From positions 124,001 to 188,000 of the forward strand of contig NZ_CP111036.1 in NCBI RefSeq assembly GCF_026248685.1: 64,000 nucleotides of DNA, read 5' to 3'. Source of the DNA: Haladaptatus caseinilyticus. GTDB taxonomy: Archaea > Halobacteriota > Halobacteria > Halobacteriales > Haladaptataceae. Within the stretch, counting starts at the first letter, position 1. Each line of letters opens with the position of its first letter. The translations under genes and the position numbers were made by a program. Shown piece after piece: positions 1 to 8,236 of the stretch. The notes below the pieces were generated by a model. The model saw only the letters and a program-made list of their open reading frames with translations. It was not told the DNA's origin and searched no databases.

Positions 1-1
1 T

Positions 2-634
2 ACGGGGCAGGATTACTTCCGTACTTCGCCATCGTGGGTGAAGGCGTTCGAACGAGTCCCCGGTGCGACGGTGAAGGGGACGGGCCCGGCTAACACTACC
101 ATCACGGCCTCCGTGCAGATGAAAGCGGACACGGGAAGCACGTTCACTTACACGCAGAAAGCCAAGACGGACGGCAATGGTGAGTTCACGATGACCGTGC
201 CGTACTCCACGACGGGCTACGATGAATGGGGAACAGAGAAGGGGTACACGAACGTCAGCGTCCGCGCAACCGGTCCGTACGAGTTCCGAACGCCGACGAA
301 GGCCGGTGGCGATGGGTTCCAGTTCACCAACGGAACGGCACAGGTCTCGGAAGGACAAGTGCTCGGCGAGAACGATAACCCCGTCACGGTCTCGGTTGAC
401 CAGCAGCAGACGATTCCGGTCGAAGGCGCGAACAACTCCACCGGAAACGACTCCGCAGGCCCAACGATGCCCGGCAACGGAACGAACGGCAACTCGTCCG
501 CCGGAAACGGGTCGGTCGGTAACAACTCGACGGGTAACGAGTCGAATTCGCTTCCCAGCCCTGCATCGCCCTTGACCCGAGTCGGCCTCGTCGGTGCATA
601 CGCCGCAACGTTGGTCGTCGCACGCCGCGACTGA
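2..634 (+). CDS. aglB: C-terminal part of AglB-type oligosaccharyltransferase (5' end outside window)
   Basis: The frame is open from base 2, so this is the 3' end of a longer gene; the GTG at 38 is an internal Val codon. I recognise the segment around residues WVKAFERVPGATVKG as the C-terminal soluble domain of haloarchaeal AglB, the membrane enzyme that moves lipid-linked glycan onto Asn of exported proteins. The visible part has a beta-rich domain, then a linker rich in Asn, Gly, Ser and Thr with many N-x-T/S sequons, then a short hydrophobic end (LVGAYAATLVVARR). The catalytic membrane half, with the WWDYG-type motif, lies upstream and cannot be seen. The linker could itself be glycosylated. 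The identification is from memory of the family; another large surface protein with a similar tail is possible. Confidence 0.6.
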   Translation, partial: TGQDYFRTSPSWVKAFERVPGATVKGTGPANTTITASVQMKADTGSTFTYTQKAKTDGNGEFTMTVPYSTTGYDEWGTEKGYTNVSVRATGPYEFRTPTKAGGDGFQFTNGTAQVSEGQVLGENDNPVTVSVDQQQTIPVEGANNSTGNDSAGPTMPGNGTNGNSSAGNGSVGNNSTGNESNSLPSPASPLTRVGLVGAYAATLVVARRD

Positions 635-655
635 ACCGCCTTCGTTTCCGTCCTC

Positions 656-663
656 TTTTAAAC
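656..663 (+). promoter_or_regulatory. TATA-box candidate for the DUF368 gene
   Basis: TTTTAAAC lies in the short gap after aglB. Archaeal transcription starts about 25 bases further on, near 683, which is upstream of both possible starts (GTG 707, ATG 788). Confidence 0.35.
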
Positions 664-787
664 TCCTCCCCTATCCTCATATTCACGCCCCACGTAGCGA
701 GGAACAGTGACGGGAGACGAGCGAGAACGCGCCGGTGTTGAAGACGGATGGGAATCGTTTTTTGGCTGGCCCGGAAACTCGGGAGCG

Positions 788-1720
788 ATGCGTTCCCTGT
801 TGACCATTTACCTAAAGGGCGTCTGTATGGGTGCCGCCGACGCGGTCCCCGGCGTCTCAGGCGGAACGATCGCCCTCATCACGGGGATTTACGAGCGACT
901 CATCTCGGCAGTCGCGTCGTTCGATCCCAGAATCGTGACGAGTGCCCTCCAAGTCCACAAACCGGAAGAACGTGCGAAAGTTCGGGAGATGCTCGCGGAA
1001 ATGGATCTGCCGTTTCTGCTCGCGCTCGGTGCGGGGATCGCAACCGCGATCATGACCGTAACGGGATTAGTGACGGCCGCGAGCGAACGGGTTCCCGTGC
1101 TCCTCTTTGCGTTTTTCTTCGGCCTCATCGCGGCATCGGCTATCGTCCTCTACGACGAGGTTTCGGTCGAGACGCCGGGACAGGTCGGTGCTGCCATCGC
1201 GGGATTCGCTCTCGCGTTCTTCGTGGCCGGTGCAGTCGAGCAAGGTGGCGGGTCGCCACCACTGCCGCTCGTTTTTTTCACCGGCATGATTGCCATCAGC
1301 GCGATGGTGCTTCCGGGTATCTCCGGAGCGCTCATCCTCTATCTCCTCGGACAGTACGAGTACCTTTCGCGCAACCTGCATGGGTTCAAAGATGCCGTCG
1401 TGGCTCTGCTTGAGGGCGGCAGTTTTGACGCCCTCATCGCCTCCGGGACGGTCGTTATTACGTTCGTACTCGGCGCTGGTGTCGGCGTTTTGACGATCTC
1501 GAAAATCGTTTCGTGGGCGCTCGACCACTACCGGGCGGCGACGCTCACGTTCCTCGTTAGTCTGATGGTCGGCGCACTTCGGTTCCCAGTCGAGGAAATA
1601 TTCCGGGCAGATGCGTTCGCGTGGACGCCAACGGTACTCGGCAGTGCAGTCCTCGCGGCAATCGTCGGCGGCGGTGCGGTGCTCCTTCTCGACCGTTACA
1701 CCGACGACCTCGATTACTGA
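788..1720 (+). CDS. DUF368 family polytopic membrane protein
   Basis: This integral membrane protein has about eight to nine hydrophobic segments. It carries the DUF368 signature MGAADAVPGVSGGTIAL near the N-terminus and a second, related half around VLPGISGALILYLLGQYEY, which suggests an internal duplication. In bacteria, DUF368 proteins have been linked to undecaprenyl-phosphate recycling, so a polyprenyl-phosphate flippase is a reasonable inference here, and its place next to the dolichol-dependent aglB fits that. I chose ATG 788 because family members usually begin shortly before the LKGVCMGAADAVPG motif. An in-frame GTG at 707 would add 27 mostly acidic residues and cannot be excluded. 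Confidence 0.88.
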   Translation: MRSLLTIYLKGVCMGAADAVPGVSGGTIALITGIYERLISAVASFDPRIVTSALQVHKPEERAKVREMLAEMDLPFLLALGAGIATAIMTVTGLVTAASERVPVLLFAFFFGLIAASAIVLYDEVSVETPGQVGAAIAGFALAFFVAGAVEQGGGSPPLPLVFFTGMIAISAMVLPGISGALILYLLGQYEYLSRNLHGFKDAVVALLEGGSFDALIASGTVVITFVLGAGVGVLTISKIVSWALDHYRAATLTFLVSLMVGALRFPVEEIFRADAFAWTPTVLGSAVLAAIVGGGAVLLLDRYTDDLDY

Positions 1721-1814
1721 CGCGATTTAGATCGCACCGACCCGACGTTTCAGCGAGGACCACTGTTCAACTGAGAATCAGAGTTAACTGGGTTCCCGGC
1801 GTAACTCCTCTGAG

Positions 1815-1931
1815 ATGACTGCAACCTACGAATGTGAAAGCTGTGGCAACCGGGTGAGTGCACTGCAGCACCCTGGAGAGTGTCCGGAATGTGGTGGCGA
1901 GATGCGGAACGTCAGCGTTTCGCGCGAGTGA
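1815..1931 (+). CDS. 38-residue zinc-ribbon (rubrerythrin-like rubredoxin) protein
   Basis: This small ORF runs ATG to TGA and encodes 38 residues with two CxxC knuckles, CESC and CPEC. That is the layout of the haloarchaeal mini zinc ribbons often labelled rubrerythrin-like domain proteins. Four Cys in two pairs should bind one zinc or iron. The role is unknown; such proteins are thought to act as adaptors or electron carriers. Its last 20 bases overlap the 3' end of the convergent winged-helix gene. Confidence 0.72.
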   Translation: MTATYECESCGNRVSALQHPGECPECGGEMRNVSVSRE

Positions 1932-2259
1932 GTTCGGGGCTGGCTGACCGTTCGCAATCAGTCGACTCCGCGGGGGTGTGGCGGGAGAGTGCTTCGATGC
2001 GCACTGCAATCTCGGAGAGTGAGTCGTCCAATCTCGCGAGAAACGTTCCCGCTCGGTTCGTCGGGACTGCACCGTCCGGGGTCGCTTCGATGAATCCCTC
2101 GTCCTCGAGGAGCCGAAGCGCTGCACGGGTTTCGTGATGTTCGTGACCGGATTCACGTGACAGGCGTCGAATGCCTATCGGGTTGTCCTCGCGGACGAGG
2201 GTGAGAATTCCGAGCGCCCGTTCGAACAGTGCCAGTTCGTGGTGAAGGGTATCGAACAC
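1912..2259 (-). CDS. Small winged-helix DNA-binding protein
   Basis: The product has 115 residues. Residues 1-70 form a predicted winged helix (ALGILTLVREDNPIGIRRLS, then a recognition helix in HHETRAALRLLEDEGFIE, then a wing). A helical tail, NRAGTFLARLDDSLSEIAVRIEAL when read in two parts, looks like a dimerisation helix. It resembles small haloarchaeal HTH proteins of unknown target. It lies about 110 bases downstream of glpC on the same strand and could be a distal member of that transcript, so a link to glycerol control is possible but unproven. Confidence 0.7.
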   Translation of the reverse strand: MFDTLHHELALFERALGILTLVREDNPIGIRRLSRESGHEHHETRAALRLLEDEGFIEATPDGAVPTNRAGTFLARLDDSLSEIAVRIEALSRHTPAESTDCERSASPELTRAKR

Positions 2260-2367
2260 GGGAGCATACAGTAACCGATCCGGCTAAAATCTTCCTGTGT
2301 ATTGATGTGTATGGGTATGGAGGTCTCCCTATTTGATTCGAGAACGGGGGAACGTTCGGGAGGCTTT

Positions 2368-3663
2368 TCAGGCGTCCACGAGCGCCGAGTCCAACACCTC
2401 TAACGGGTGTCGAATCTCGTACCCCGTTCCGTGGTTCATCTGCATCGCGCAGGTCGGACATTCGGTCATCCCTGTTTCGTTTTCGACGTCCTCCATGTGT
2501 TCGAACATCTCTTCGCCGATCTTCATCGAAGTGTCGTACTTCTCGGACTTCCAGCCGTAGGTTCCGCTGATGCCGGAACAGGAATCGCCCACGTCCACCG
2601 GGTCGGTACCGTCGAGTGCGGAGAGCAGTTCGACGGCCTGTCCGTCGAGTCCCTGGTTTCTGGCGTGGCAGGGAGCGTGATAGGCCAACTCCCCGAACTC
2701 CGATTCCGGGACGGAGGAGTCCGCGAGTTCGCCCTCCAAATCCTCGTGAATCCGAAGATATTCCAGCGCTTCGAACGTGTTTGCGGCGACTTTCGCAGTC
2801 CCATCGAACGAGTAGAGTTCGGGGTACTCCTGTCGGAGCGCCATCGAACAGGACGTACATGAACAGATCACGTCGTAGCCCTGTTCGACGAGCGCGGCGA
2901 AGGTTTCGATGTTGAACTTCGCGGCGCGGCGCGCGTCGTCCATCATCCCGTTGGCGAACATCGGCGTGCCGGAACATCGCTGTTCGGGGACGACGATTTC
3001 GTAACCGAACGACTCGAACACACGAACCATGGCTTTTGCTACTTCCGGCGTGTTGTAATTCGAGTAGTCGCCGTGGAAGTAGGCGACGCGTTTTTCCTCG
3101 TTTTGGACGTTCGCTCCACCCCTCTTCGTCCACCAGTCCGTAAACGTCTCCGTCGCAAATTCGGGGAACTCGCGTTCTCCCGTGATTCCCATCACCTTCT
3201 CGTTGACGAACTTCGTCACCGACAGCCCCATCACGAAGTTCGTGAGTCGAGGAAATCGCGCCGCGAGCGGGGCGAGTCTGCCGTAGTTGGACAGGATTCG
3301 GTTTCGGATGTACTCCCGCGATAACTTCGACATTTGCGACTCGACGTACTCACCGCGGGCGGTGTTGTGCATCTGTGACAACGGTACCTCCGAAGGGCAA
3401 ACGTTGTCACAGCGCATACAGTTCGAGCAGGACATCACCGAATCGTCGATGTCGTGGTCGTCCTTGCGCTTCAGTCGCCATTGCTCCGGGCCTTGGAACT
3501 TCGGTCCGGGGAAATCGTCGTCCACCTCGGCGACCGGACACTCCGTATCGCAGGTAGAACATTTGTAACAGTCGTCAGAGCCGGGTCTGAGGTCCATCGA
3601 TTCGCCAGTGAATACGTCTTGCAGTTCGGTTGGGTCTCGTCGTTCTACTTCCTTTTCGCTCAT
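2368..3663 (-). CDS. glpC: Anaerobic-type glycerol-3-phosphate dehydrogenase subunit C
   Basis: This is the membrane-associated electron-transfer subunit of the GlpABC complex, which oxidises sn-glycerol-3-phosphate to dihydroxyacetone phosphate and passes electrons to quinone. Two [4Fe-4S] sets are visible (C32, C35, C38, C42 and C79, C82, C85, C89). They are followed by two Cys-rich CCG domains, including HAPCHARN, a Cys-Ser-Gly-Ile segment and a final CPTCAMQM. At 431 residues it is of normal family length. Its ATG overlaps the glpB stop by four bases (ATGA), which suggests translational coupling. It is the last gene of the glpABC operon. Confidence 0.95.
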   Translation of the reverse strand: MSEKEVERRDPTELQDVFTGESMDLRPGSDDCYKCSTCDTECPVAEVDDDFPGPKFQGPEQWRLKRKDDHDIDDSVMSCSNCMRCDNVCPSEVPLSQMHNTARGEYVESQMSKLSREYIRNRILSNYGRLAPLAARFPRLTNFVMGLSVTKFVNEKVMGITGEREFPEFATETFTDWWTKRGGANVQNEEKRVAYFHGDYSNYNTPEVAKAMVRVFESFGYEIVVPEQRCSGTPMFANGMMDDARRAAKFNIETFAALVEQGYDVICSCTSCSMALRQEYPELYSFDGTAKVAANTFEALEYLRIHEDLEGELADSSVPESEFGELAYHAPCHARNQGLDGQAVELLSALDGTDPVDVGDSCSGISGTYGWKSEKYDTSMKIGEEMFEHMEDVENETGMTECPTCAMQMNHGTGYEIRHPLEVLDSALVDA

Positions 3664-4940
3664 AGATTCACCTCGTCGCTTGCGTTTCGTCCCGCGACGA
3701 CGCCGGTCGCCAGCGAGATACCGCTTCCTGACTTCTCGGCCGCGAAATCATAGCCACCGAGAACGCCGCCAACAGCACGGAGGTTATGGAACTCCGGACT
3801 GCCCGCAGAATCGAGTGGACGCAGTTCGTCGTCTACCCTGACGCCGAATCGAGCAAACCGATGATCGTCGAAGGCCCCGTCCTCGAACCAGTCGTATCGG
3901 TTTTCTGGCGCGGGAACGTGACAGTCGAAGACGGGTTCGCGGACGCCACTACGGTCCGAATCGATACCTTTGCCGACCAAACCGCCCGTTGCCAATACGA
4001 ACTGCTCGCCGTGGAACGGAATCCGCGCACTGTTTCGCTCTACGATGACCGCTGAAATCTCGTCCGTCCCTTCGAAATCAACGACCGGATTTCCGGTCGT
4101 GGTTCGGACGCCTGCCTCTCGAAGGGCAGTTTCGAACTCCGCTTCGAGTCGCATCCCCGGAAGACTCGGTGTCCCCATCGGTATTTCGAACACCTCGACG
4201 CCCAACTTGCGTCCGATGGTCGCTCGAACCTCGTCGGGATGTTCCTCACCCAGTATCGCGGGGAAACCGACACGCTCCGCATCCCCGAGGTGGGGTTTCA
4301 CCCGCTCCGCGAGGGCGATTCGGGCCGGAACGGATTCCGACACGCTCCCCCGCCCGCCCACTTCGATGCGTTCGTTTTCGTCGAGTGCATGTGCGAGACG
4401 CGTAACCCGAGCGTCGGTTCGGAAATCGCCCAGAAATTGGAGTGTGATGCCGCGAACGTCGAACGGGACCGTTTCCGCGAGATGTTCGGCGGCCAGTGGC
4501 GCGTCGAAATCGACGACCGTCTCGAACCCGACGAGCAAAGCGTCTCGCTCGTCACTGGCCAATCCAGGTGCGGTGTGTTTCGGGTAGCGTGCGGTCGGTT
4601 TTACCGTCCCGCCGAAGGTGGGGACGAGGGCGTTGCGGTCGGTGTGACCGCCCGCGTAGTCAGTGACGGAATCGATGAGGGCGAGGCCATCGCGGATGCC
4701 GTCCTCGCCCACTCGCCGATAGGGATGTTCGTCCGGTAACTGCGAGATCGTCTCGAACGGATTCGAGACGATCTCGCTCCCGACGTAGCCCAATACGTCG
4801 ATGAGGCCACTCGCAAACCGGAGTGTGCTCTCCTTGTGCGAGAGCAGTCTGACCCGTGACCCATCCTGTGCCGCCGATAGGGCGGTCGCCATCCCCGCCA
4901 GTCCACCGCCGACGACGACGACGTCGTCCTCAATCGCCAT
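3660..4940 (-). CDS. glpB: Anaerobic-type glycerol-3-phosphate dehydrogenase subunit B
   Basis: This flavoprotein subunit has an N-terminal dinucleotide-binding motif ([17 protein letters not shown]) and a C-terminal FAD-proximal segment ending [14 protein letters not shown], as in GlpB. It helps transfer electrons from GlpA to GlpC. I placed the start at the Met just before [12 protein letters not shown]. The ORF is open upstream to 4991 inside glpA, but that extension is basic and does not look haloarchaeal. With this start it overlaps the end of glpA by 11 bases. GlpB is typically poorly conserved; the gene order A-B-C makes the assignment secure. Confidence 0.92.
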   Translation of the reverse strand: MAIEDDVVVVGGGLAGMATALSAAQDGSRVRLLSHKESTLRFASGLIDVLGYVGSEIVSNPFETISQLPDEHPYRRVGEDGIRDGLALIDSVTDYAGGHTDRNALVPTFGGTVKPTARYPKHTAPGLASDERDALLVGFETVVDFDAPLAAEHLAETVPFDVRGITLQFLGDFRTDARVTRLAHALDENERIEVGGRGSVSESVPARIALAERVKPHLGDAERVGFPAILGEEHPDEVRATIGRKLGVEVFEIPMGTPSLPGMRLEAEFETALREAGVRTTTGNPVVDFEGTDEISAVIVERNSARIPFHGEQFVLATGGLVGKGIDSDRSGVREPVFDCHVPAPENRYDWFEDGAFDDHRFARFGVRVDDELRPLDSAGSPEFHNLRAVGGVLGGYDFAAEKSGSGISLATGVVAGRNASDEVNL

Positions 4941-6600
4941 GCTGTCCTCCATCGAACGCCGCGAAATCGATAGCATCCTCGTCCGGCGCATCCCGGTTCA
5001 TCGTCGTCGCGTGAAGCGCGTAGTTCAATGCGGCTTGTGAGAGCTGCTCGCCCCAGAGAGCGTGACGCTCGCCTTTCCAGCGTTCTTGAAACAGTTCGTC
5101 CAAAGCGTCCCGAACCGTCGGTTCGTCGTGCTTCGGGTGGAGTTCGTTCGCCATTCGGTGACAGCAGATGCCGCCCTGACAGTTGCCCATCGAGGCGCGG
5201 GTTCGGATACGAACCGCGTTCAGGTCGGTTCCGGACTGGTCGATTGCGTCCCCGATTTCGGCGCGGGTGACGGCCTCGCACTCGCAGAGGACGGGATTCG
5301 GACCATCGGTCATGAGCACCTCGTCGGCCCGACTGCCGAGTCGTTGGACGCTCCGCCGACCGATCGGCGATCGAATACCGAAATCGTCCATGTAATCGCG
5401 GAGGACGGTGAAATCATCGCTTCCGGGGAGCGGTTCGTCGGCGGTCCTGCATCGACCACGGACGCCGAGTTGCTCACAGACGTGATCCGAAATCTGTTCG
5501 GCCATCGCCCGATACGTCGTGAACTTTCCACCGACGATGCTGGTCAACCCGGTCAGGTCGTCGCGTTCCTCGTGGTCCAAGAGGAAAAAGTCACGCGTGA
5601 TATCTGTCGGGTCGGTCGTTCCGGTTCCCGGCGGTTCGTACAATGGACGGACGCCCCAGAACGACCGAATCGTTCGTGAGTCCCGCAGGATGGGGACGAG
5701 TTTCGACAACTCGTCTATCATCATGTCCACTTCCCATTCCTCTTCGGGGTAGTTTTCCGGGTCGTCCACCTCCTCGTCGGTCGTCCCGAGGATCGCCGTC
5801 GTCTCGTGTGGGACGATGATATCCGCATCACCTTTCGGTCGGCAGTGGTTGACGACCGTGTCCACCTGCCTGCAGTTCATCACGACCATGACACCCTTCG
5901 AAGGGCGAACTTCGATATCCACACCCGCCATTTCGCCGAGTTGTCCGGCCCACGCGCCGGATGCGTTGACTACGTACTCCGCCCGGATTTTCTCCGTCGT
6001 CCCGGATTTCGCGTGGTTTCGCTTCCCCGGTCCGCTCTCGTGGCGTACTTCGACGCCGACGACGTCAGTTCCGTCCACGAGCACGTCGGTCACCTCCGCG
6101 TGCGTCTCGATTCGGGCACCGTGGATCTCCGCGTCGGCCGCGTTGGCCACGCATAGTCGAAACGGGTCGATAGCCCCGTCCGGTACCGCGATGGCACGTT
6201 TTACGTCCTCGGTCAGATAGGGCTCCTGTTCGCGGGCTTCCTTTGCAGTGAGGACTTCCGCGGGGATGCCACACTCGCGACAGCCCCGGAGCTTTTCTTC
6301 GAAGTAGTCATCGTCATCCCCCTCCAACTGCACGAACTGGCCACCCGTCATTTCGACGCAGTGACTGGCGATATCCCGTAGGATGCGGTTTTCCTCGATA
6401 CATTCCGTCGCACTGGCTTGGTCGGAAACGGCGTACCGGCCTCCGCTATGGAGAAGCCCATGCATCCGGCCCGTCGTGCCGTGGGTGAGGTTTCCCTTCT
6501 CCACCAGTGTTACGTCGACTCCTCGCATCGCGAGGTCCCGGGCGATTCCCGTGCCCGTCGAGCCACCCCCCACGACGAGCACTTCGGCGTCGATTGCCAT
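4930..6600 (-). CDS. glpA: Anaerobic-type glycerol-3-phosphate dehydrogenase subunit A
   Basis: This is the catalytic FAD subunit. It has the Rossmann motif [18 protein letters not shown] at the N-terminus and the glycerol-3-phosphate dehydrogenase signature [27 protein letters not shown] segment typical of the DAO fold follows. The C-terminus is a BFD-like [2Fe-2S] domain with CEC followed by NCQGGICC, diagnostic of the GlpA form rather than aerobic GlpD. Its 556 residues match the family. It is the first gene of glpABC and is transcribed divergently from the Cdc6-like gene. Glycerol made by Dunaliella is a major carbon source in brines, and this complex with GlpK is the usual route of its catabolism in haloarchaea. 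Confidence 0.95.
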   Translation of the reverse strand: MAIDAEVLVVGGGSTGTGIARDLAMRGVDVTLVEKGNLTHGTTGRMHGLLHSGGRYAVSDQASATECIEENRILRDIASHCVEMTGGQFVQLEGDDDDYFEEKLRGCRECGIPAEVLTAKEAREQEPYLTEDVKRAIAVPDGAIDPFRLCVANAADAEIHGARIETHAEVTDVLVDGTDVVGVEVRHESGPGKRNHAKSGTTEKIRAEYVVNASGAWAGQLGEMAGVDIEVRPSKGVMVVMNCRQVDTVVNHCRPKGDADIIVPHETTAILGTTDEEVDDPENYPEEEWEVDMMIDELSKLVPILRDSRTIRSFWGVRPLYEPPGTGTTDPTDITRDFFLLDHEERDDLTGLTSIVGGKFTTYRAMAEQISDHVCEQLGVRGRCRTADEPLPGSDDFTVLRDYMDDFGIRSPIGRRSVQRLGSRADEVLMTDGPNPVLCECEAVTRAEIGDAIDQSGTDLNAVRIRTRASMGNCQGGICCHRMANELHPKHDEPTVRDALDELFQERWKGERHALWGEQLSQAALNYALHATTMNRDAPDEDAIDFAAFDGGQHGD

Positions 6601-6650
6601 GTTTCGATAGTTGGTTGGAGTCCACTTGAGTTTACCGACGGTGGGGGTAG

Positions 6651-6664
6651 TATAGATAAAATAT
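6651..6664 (-). promoter_or_regulatory. TATA-box candidate for glpABC
   Basis: Read on the minus strand, this AT-rich block contains a TATA-like ATTTTATCTATA about 55 bases upstream of the glpA start. It is the only strong AT-rich element in the glpA/Cdc6-like intergenic region. Assignment is by composition and position only. Confidence 0.4.
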
Positions 6665-6786
6665 GGCCCTCATTCGGAATCGCCCGTTCGAACCGACCGA
6701 TGTCGATTTCGAACCCATCCGTACGCGACCGATTTCTACGACGGAGAGACAACTGTTATCTACACGCGACCAATTAGACGGCGATA

Positions 6787-7929
6787 ATGGACATTGGAGC
6801 GCGCATCGAGCGCCGCCGGGTGACGACACCAGTCTCCACCCTCGTCGTCGAGTGGAGCGCACTCAGTCCGGTTATCCACGTTTCGAATCCGGTCGGCCGT
6901 GGGTCGACCCTCGAACAACTACTCGATGCGCTCGACCCCCTATTCGACGACCGACTCCCGCCGAATATTCATCTCCACGGCCCCCCTGGAGCGGGAAAAT
7001 CCGCGCTCGTTTCCGCGTTGTTCAGCCACCTTTCCGACCGACTCTCGCCGATGCACGGGACGATACAGACGACGACGCGGGGCGGCAACGAGGGGAATTT
7101 CCATTTCGTCTACATCGATGCCCGTCGGTCAAGCACCGTGTTCCGCCTGTACCGTTCCATCCTCGATGCGTTGACTGACGAACACGTTCCGGAACGTGGC
7201 GTCGGAACCGGCGTCCTGCGGCAGAAACTCGCAGCCACCGTGACACACTCCGATCCGGACGTGGTCGTCGCCGTCGACCACGTGGACGAGAACGAAACGC
7301 TCGCGAGCGGGGAGGTACTCGAACTGTTCGACGAAATGAGCGAATCACTGTCCGTCCTGACGGTGGGGCGTGAACCCGCTACCGCCGACCGAACGCTCGG
7401 TATTGCCGCCTACAGTACGCACGAACTCGCGGATATCATCACCGAACGTGCGTCACAGGGTCTGCAACAGGGCGTCCTCGAGCACACGCAAGTAAAAACC
7501 CTCGCGGAGTGGGCCGAAGGTGACGCTCACGACGCCCTCGCGGCGTTGTTCGGCGCTGTTACGGTGGCGGTACAATCGGATTCGAACCGGATTCACGACC
7601 AGTACTTGAAGACGGCGATGGAGGCGGTACCGCGGGACGGTGTCCCGCTCGGTATCGTACTTTCGTTGCCGAAAAACCGTCGCTGCGTGCTCGCCAAACT
7701 GCTCGAACTCGACGGCGGTGAACGTAGCTCGGTCGAAACCAGCGCGACGGCGATCGCCGACGATACGAACCTTTCGACGGGAACCGTAACTCGGTACCTC
7801 TACGAACTCGCTGAAGCGGGTATCCTCGAACGTGTCGCGGCCACCAACTCGGAACGGAGCGGTCGGCACCCCAGCAAGCTCGAACCACGATTTCCGACGT
7901 TCGCATTTCGGGCGCTCCACGAGGAATGA
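6787..7929 (+). CDS. Cdc6/Orc1-like AAA+ ATPase with C-terminal winged helix
   Basis: The protein has 380 residues. A Walker A motif GPPGAGKS lies at residues 65-72 and a Walker B-like VVVAVDHVDE at about 159-168. The C-terminal third (from about residue 290) is a winged helix (TAIADDTNLSTGTVTRYLYE). This is the layout of archaeal Orc1/Cdc6, but the sequence is divergent and it is probably one of the extra paralogues that haloarchaea carry. True initiators usually sit beside an origin with repeated ORB elements; I saw none in either flank. A role in replication, or a co-opted transcriptional role at the glycerol locus, are both inferences. It is divergent from glpA and about 300 bases before glpK. 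Confidence 0.72.
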   Translation: MDIGARIERRRVTTPVSTLVVEWSALSPVIHVSNPVGRGSTLEQLLDALDPLFDDRLPPNIHLHGPPGAGKSALVSALFSHLSDRLSPMHGTIQTTTRGGNEGNFHFVYIDARRSSTVFRLYRSILDALTDEHVPERGVGTGVLRQKLAATVTHSDPDVVVAVDHVDENETLASGEVLELFDEMSESLSVLTVGREPATADRTLGIAAYSTHELADIITERASQGLQQGVLEHTQVKTLAEWAEGDAHDALAALFGAVTVAVQSDSNRIHDQYLKTAMEAVPRDGVPLGIVLSLPKNRRCVLAKLLELDGGERSSVETSATAIADDTNLSTGTVTRYLYELAEAGILERVAATNSERSGRHPSKLEPRFPTFAFRALHEE

Positions 7930-8125
7930 GTGGATTCTTGCAGAACCTAGTATCTCCGCGATGAACTACGACGATGGTTGAAAACGACGTGGACACGAGT
8001 AAAGAACATAGGTTCGGGGTTGGAAACTATTCAATATCATAGCGAATGTTGGGTCGGCGAGTAGACCTCCCCGACATCTACTACCGGTAATTGGCAGTGT
8101 GATGCCCCACTCGTCGGAGAGGAAA

Positions 8126-8133
8126 TTTTATAA
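8126..8133 (+). promoter_or_regulatory. TATA-box candidate for glpK
   Basis: TTTTATAA lies in the 307-base gap before glpK. The expected transcription start is about 8157, giving an untranslated leader of about 80 bases that contains an inverted repeat and a ribosome-binding site. Confidence 0.5.
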
Positions 8134-8159
8134 CGAAAGTGTTTGATGTTTACAGGTAG

Positions 8160-8189
8160 TGGCCCAAAACCAGTAAAAATGGTGGGCCA
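8160..8189 (+). promoter_or_regulatory. Inverted repeat at the glpK transcription start, possible operator
   Basis: TGGCCCA (8160-8166) and its exact complement TGGGCCA (8183-8189) are separated by 16 bases. They lie just downstream of the predicted glpK start point. This is where a repressor would block initiation or a leader hairpin would form. The protein that would bind it is not encoded in an obvious way here. Confidence 0.4.
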
Positions 8190-8223
8190 ATCTGGATGGA
8201 CCGGCCATTCAGTATCAGCACCA

Positions 8224-8228
8224 GGAGG
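8224..8228 (+). promoter_or_regulatory. Shine-Dalgarno site of glpK
   Basis: GGAGG ends eight bases before the glpK ATG. Many haloarchaeal genes are leaderless, so this clear site fixes the start and supports a leadered transcript. Confidence 0.75.
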
Positions 8229-8236
8229 CTATCCGA

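Noticed and set aside
6601-8236. Replication origin next to the Cdc6-like gene
   Set aside because: No repeated ORB-like elements or long AT-rich unwinding region were seen in either flank.
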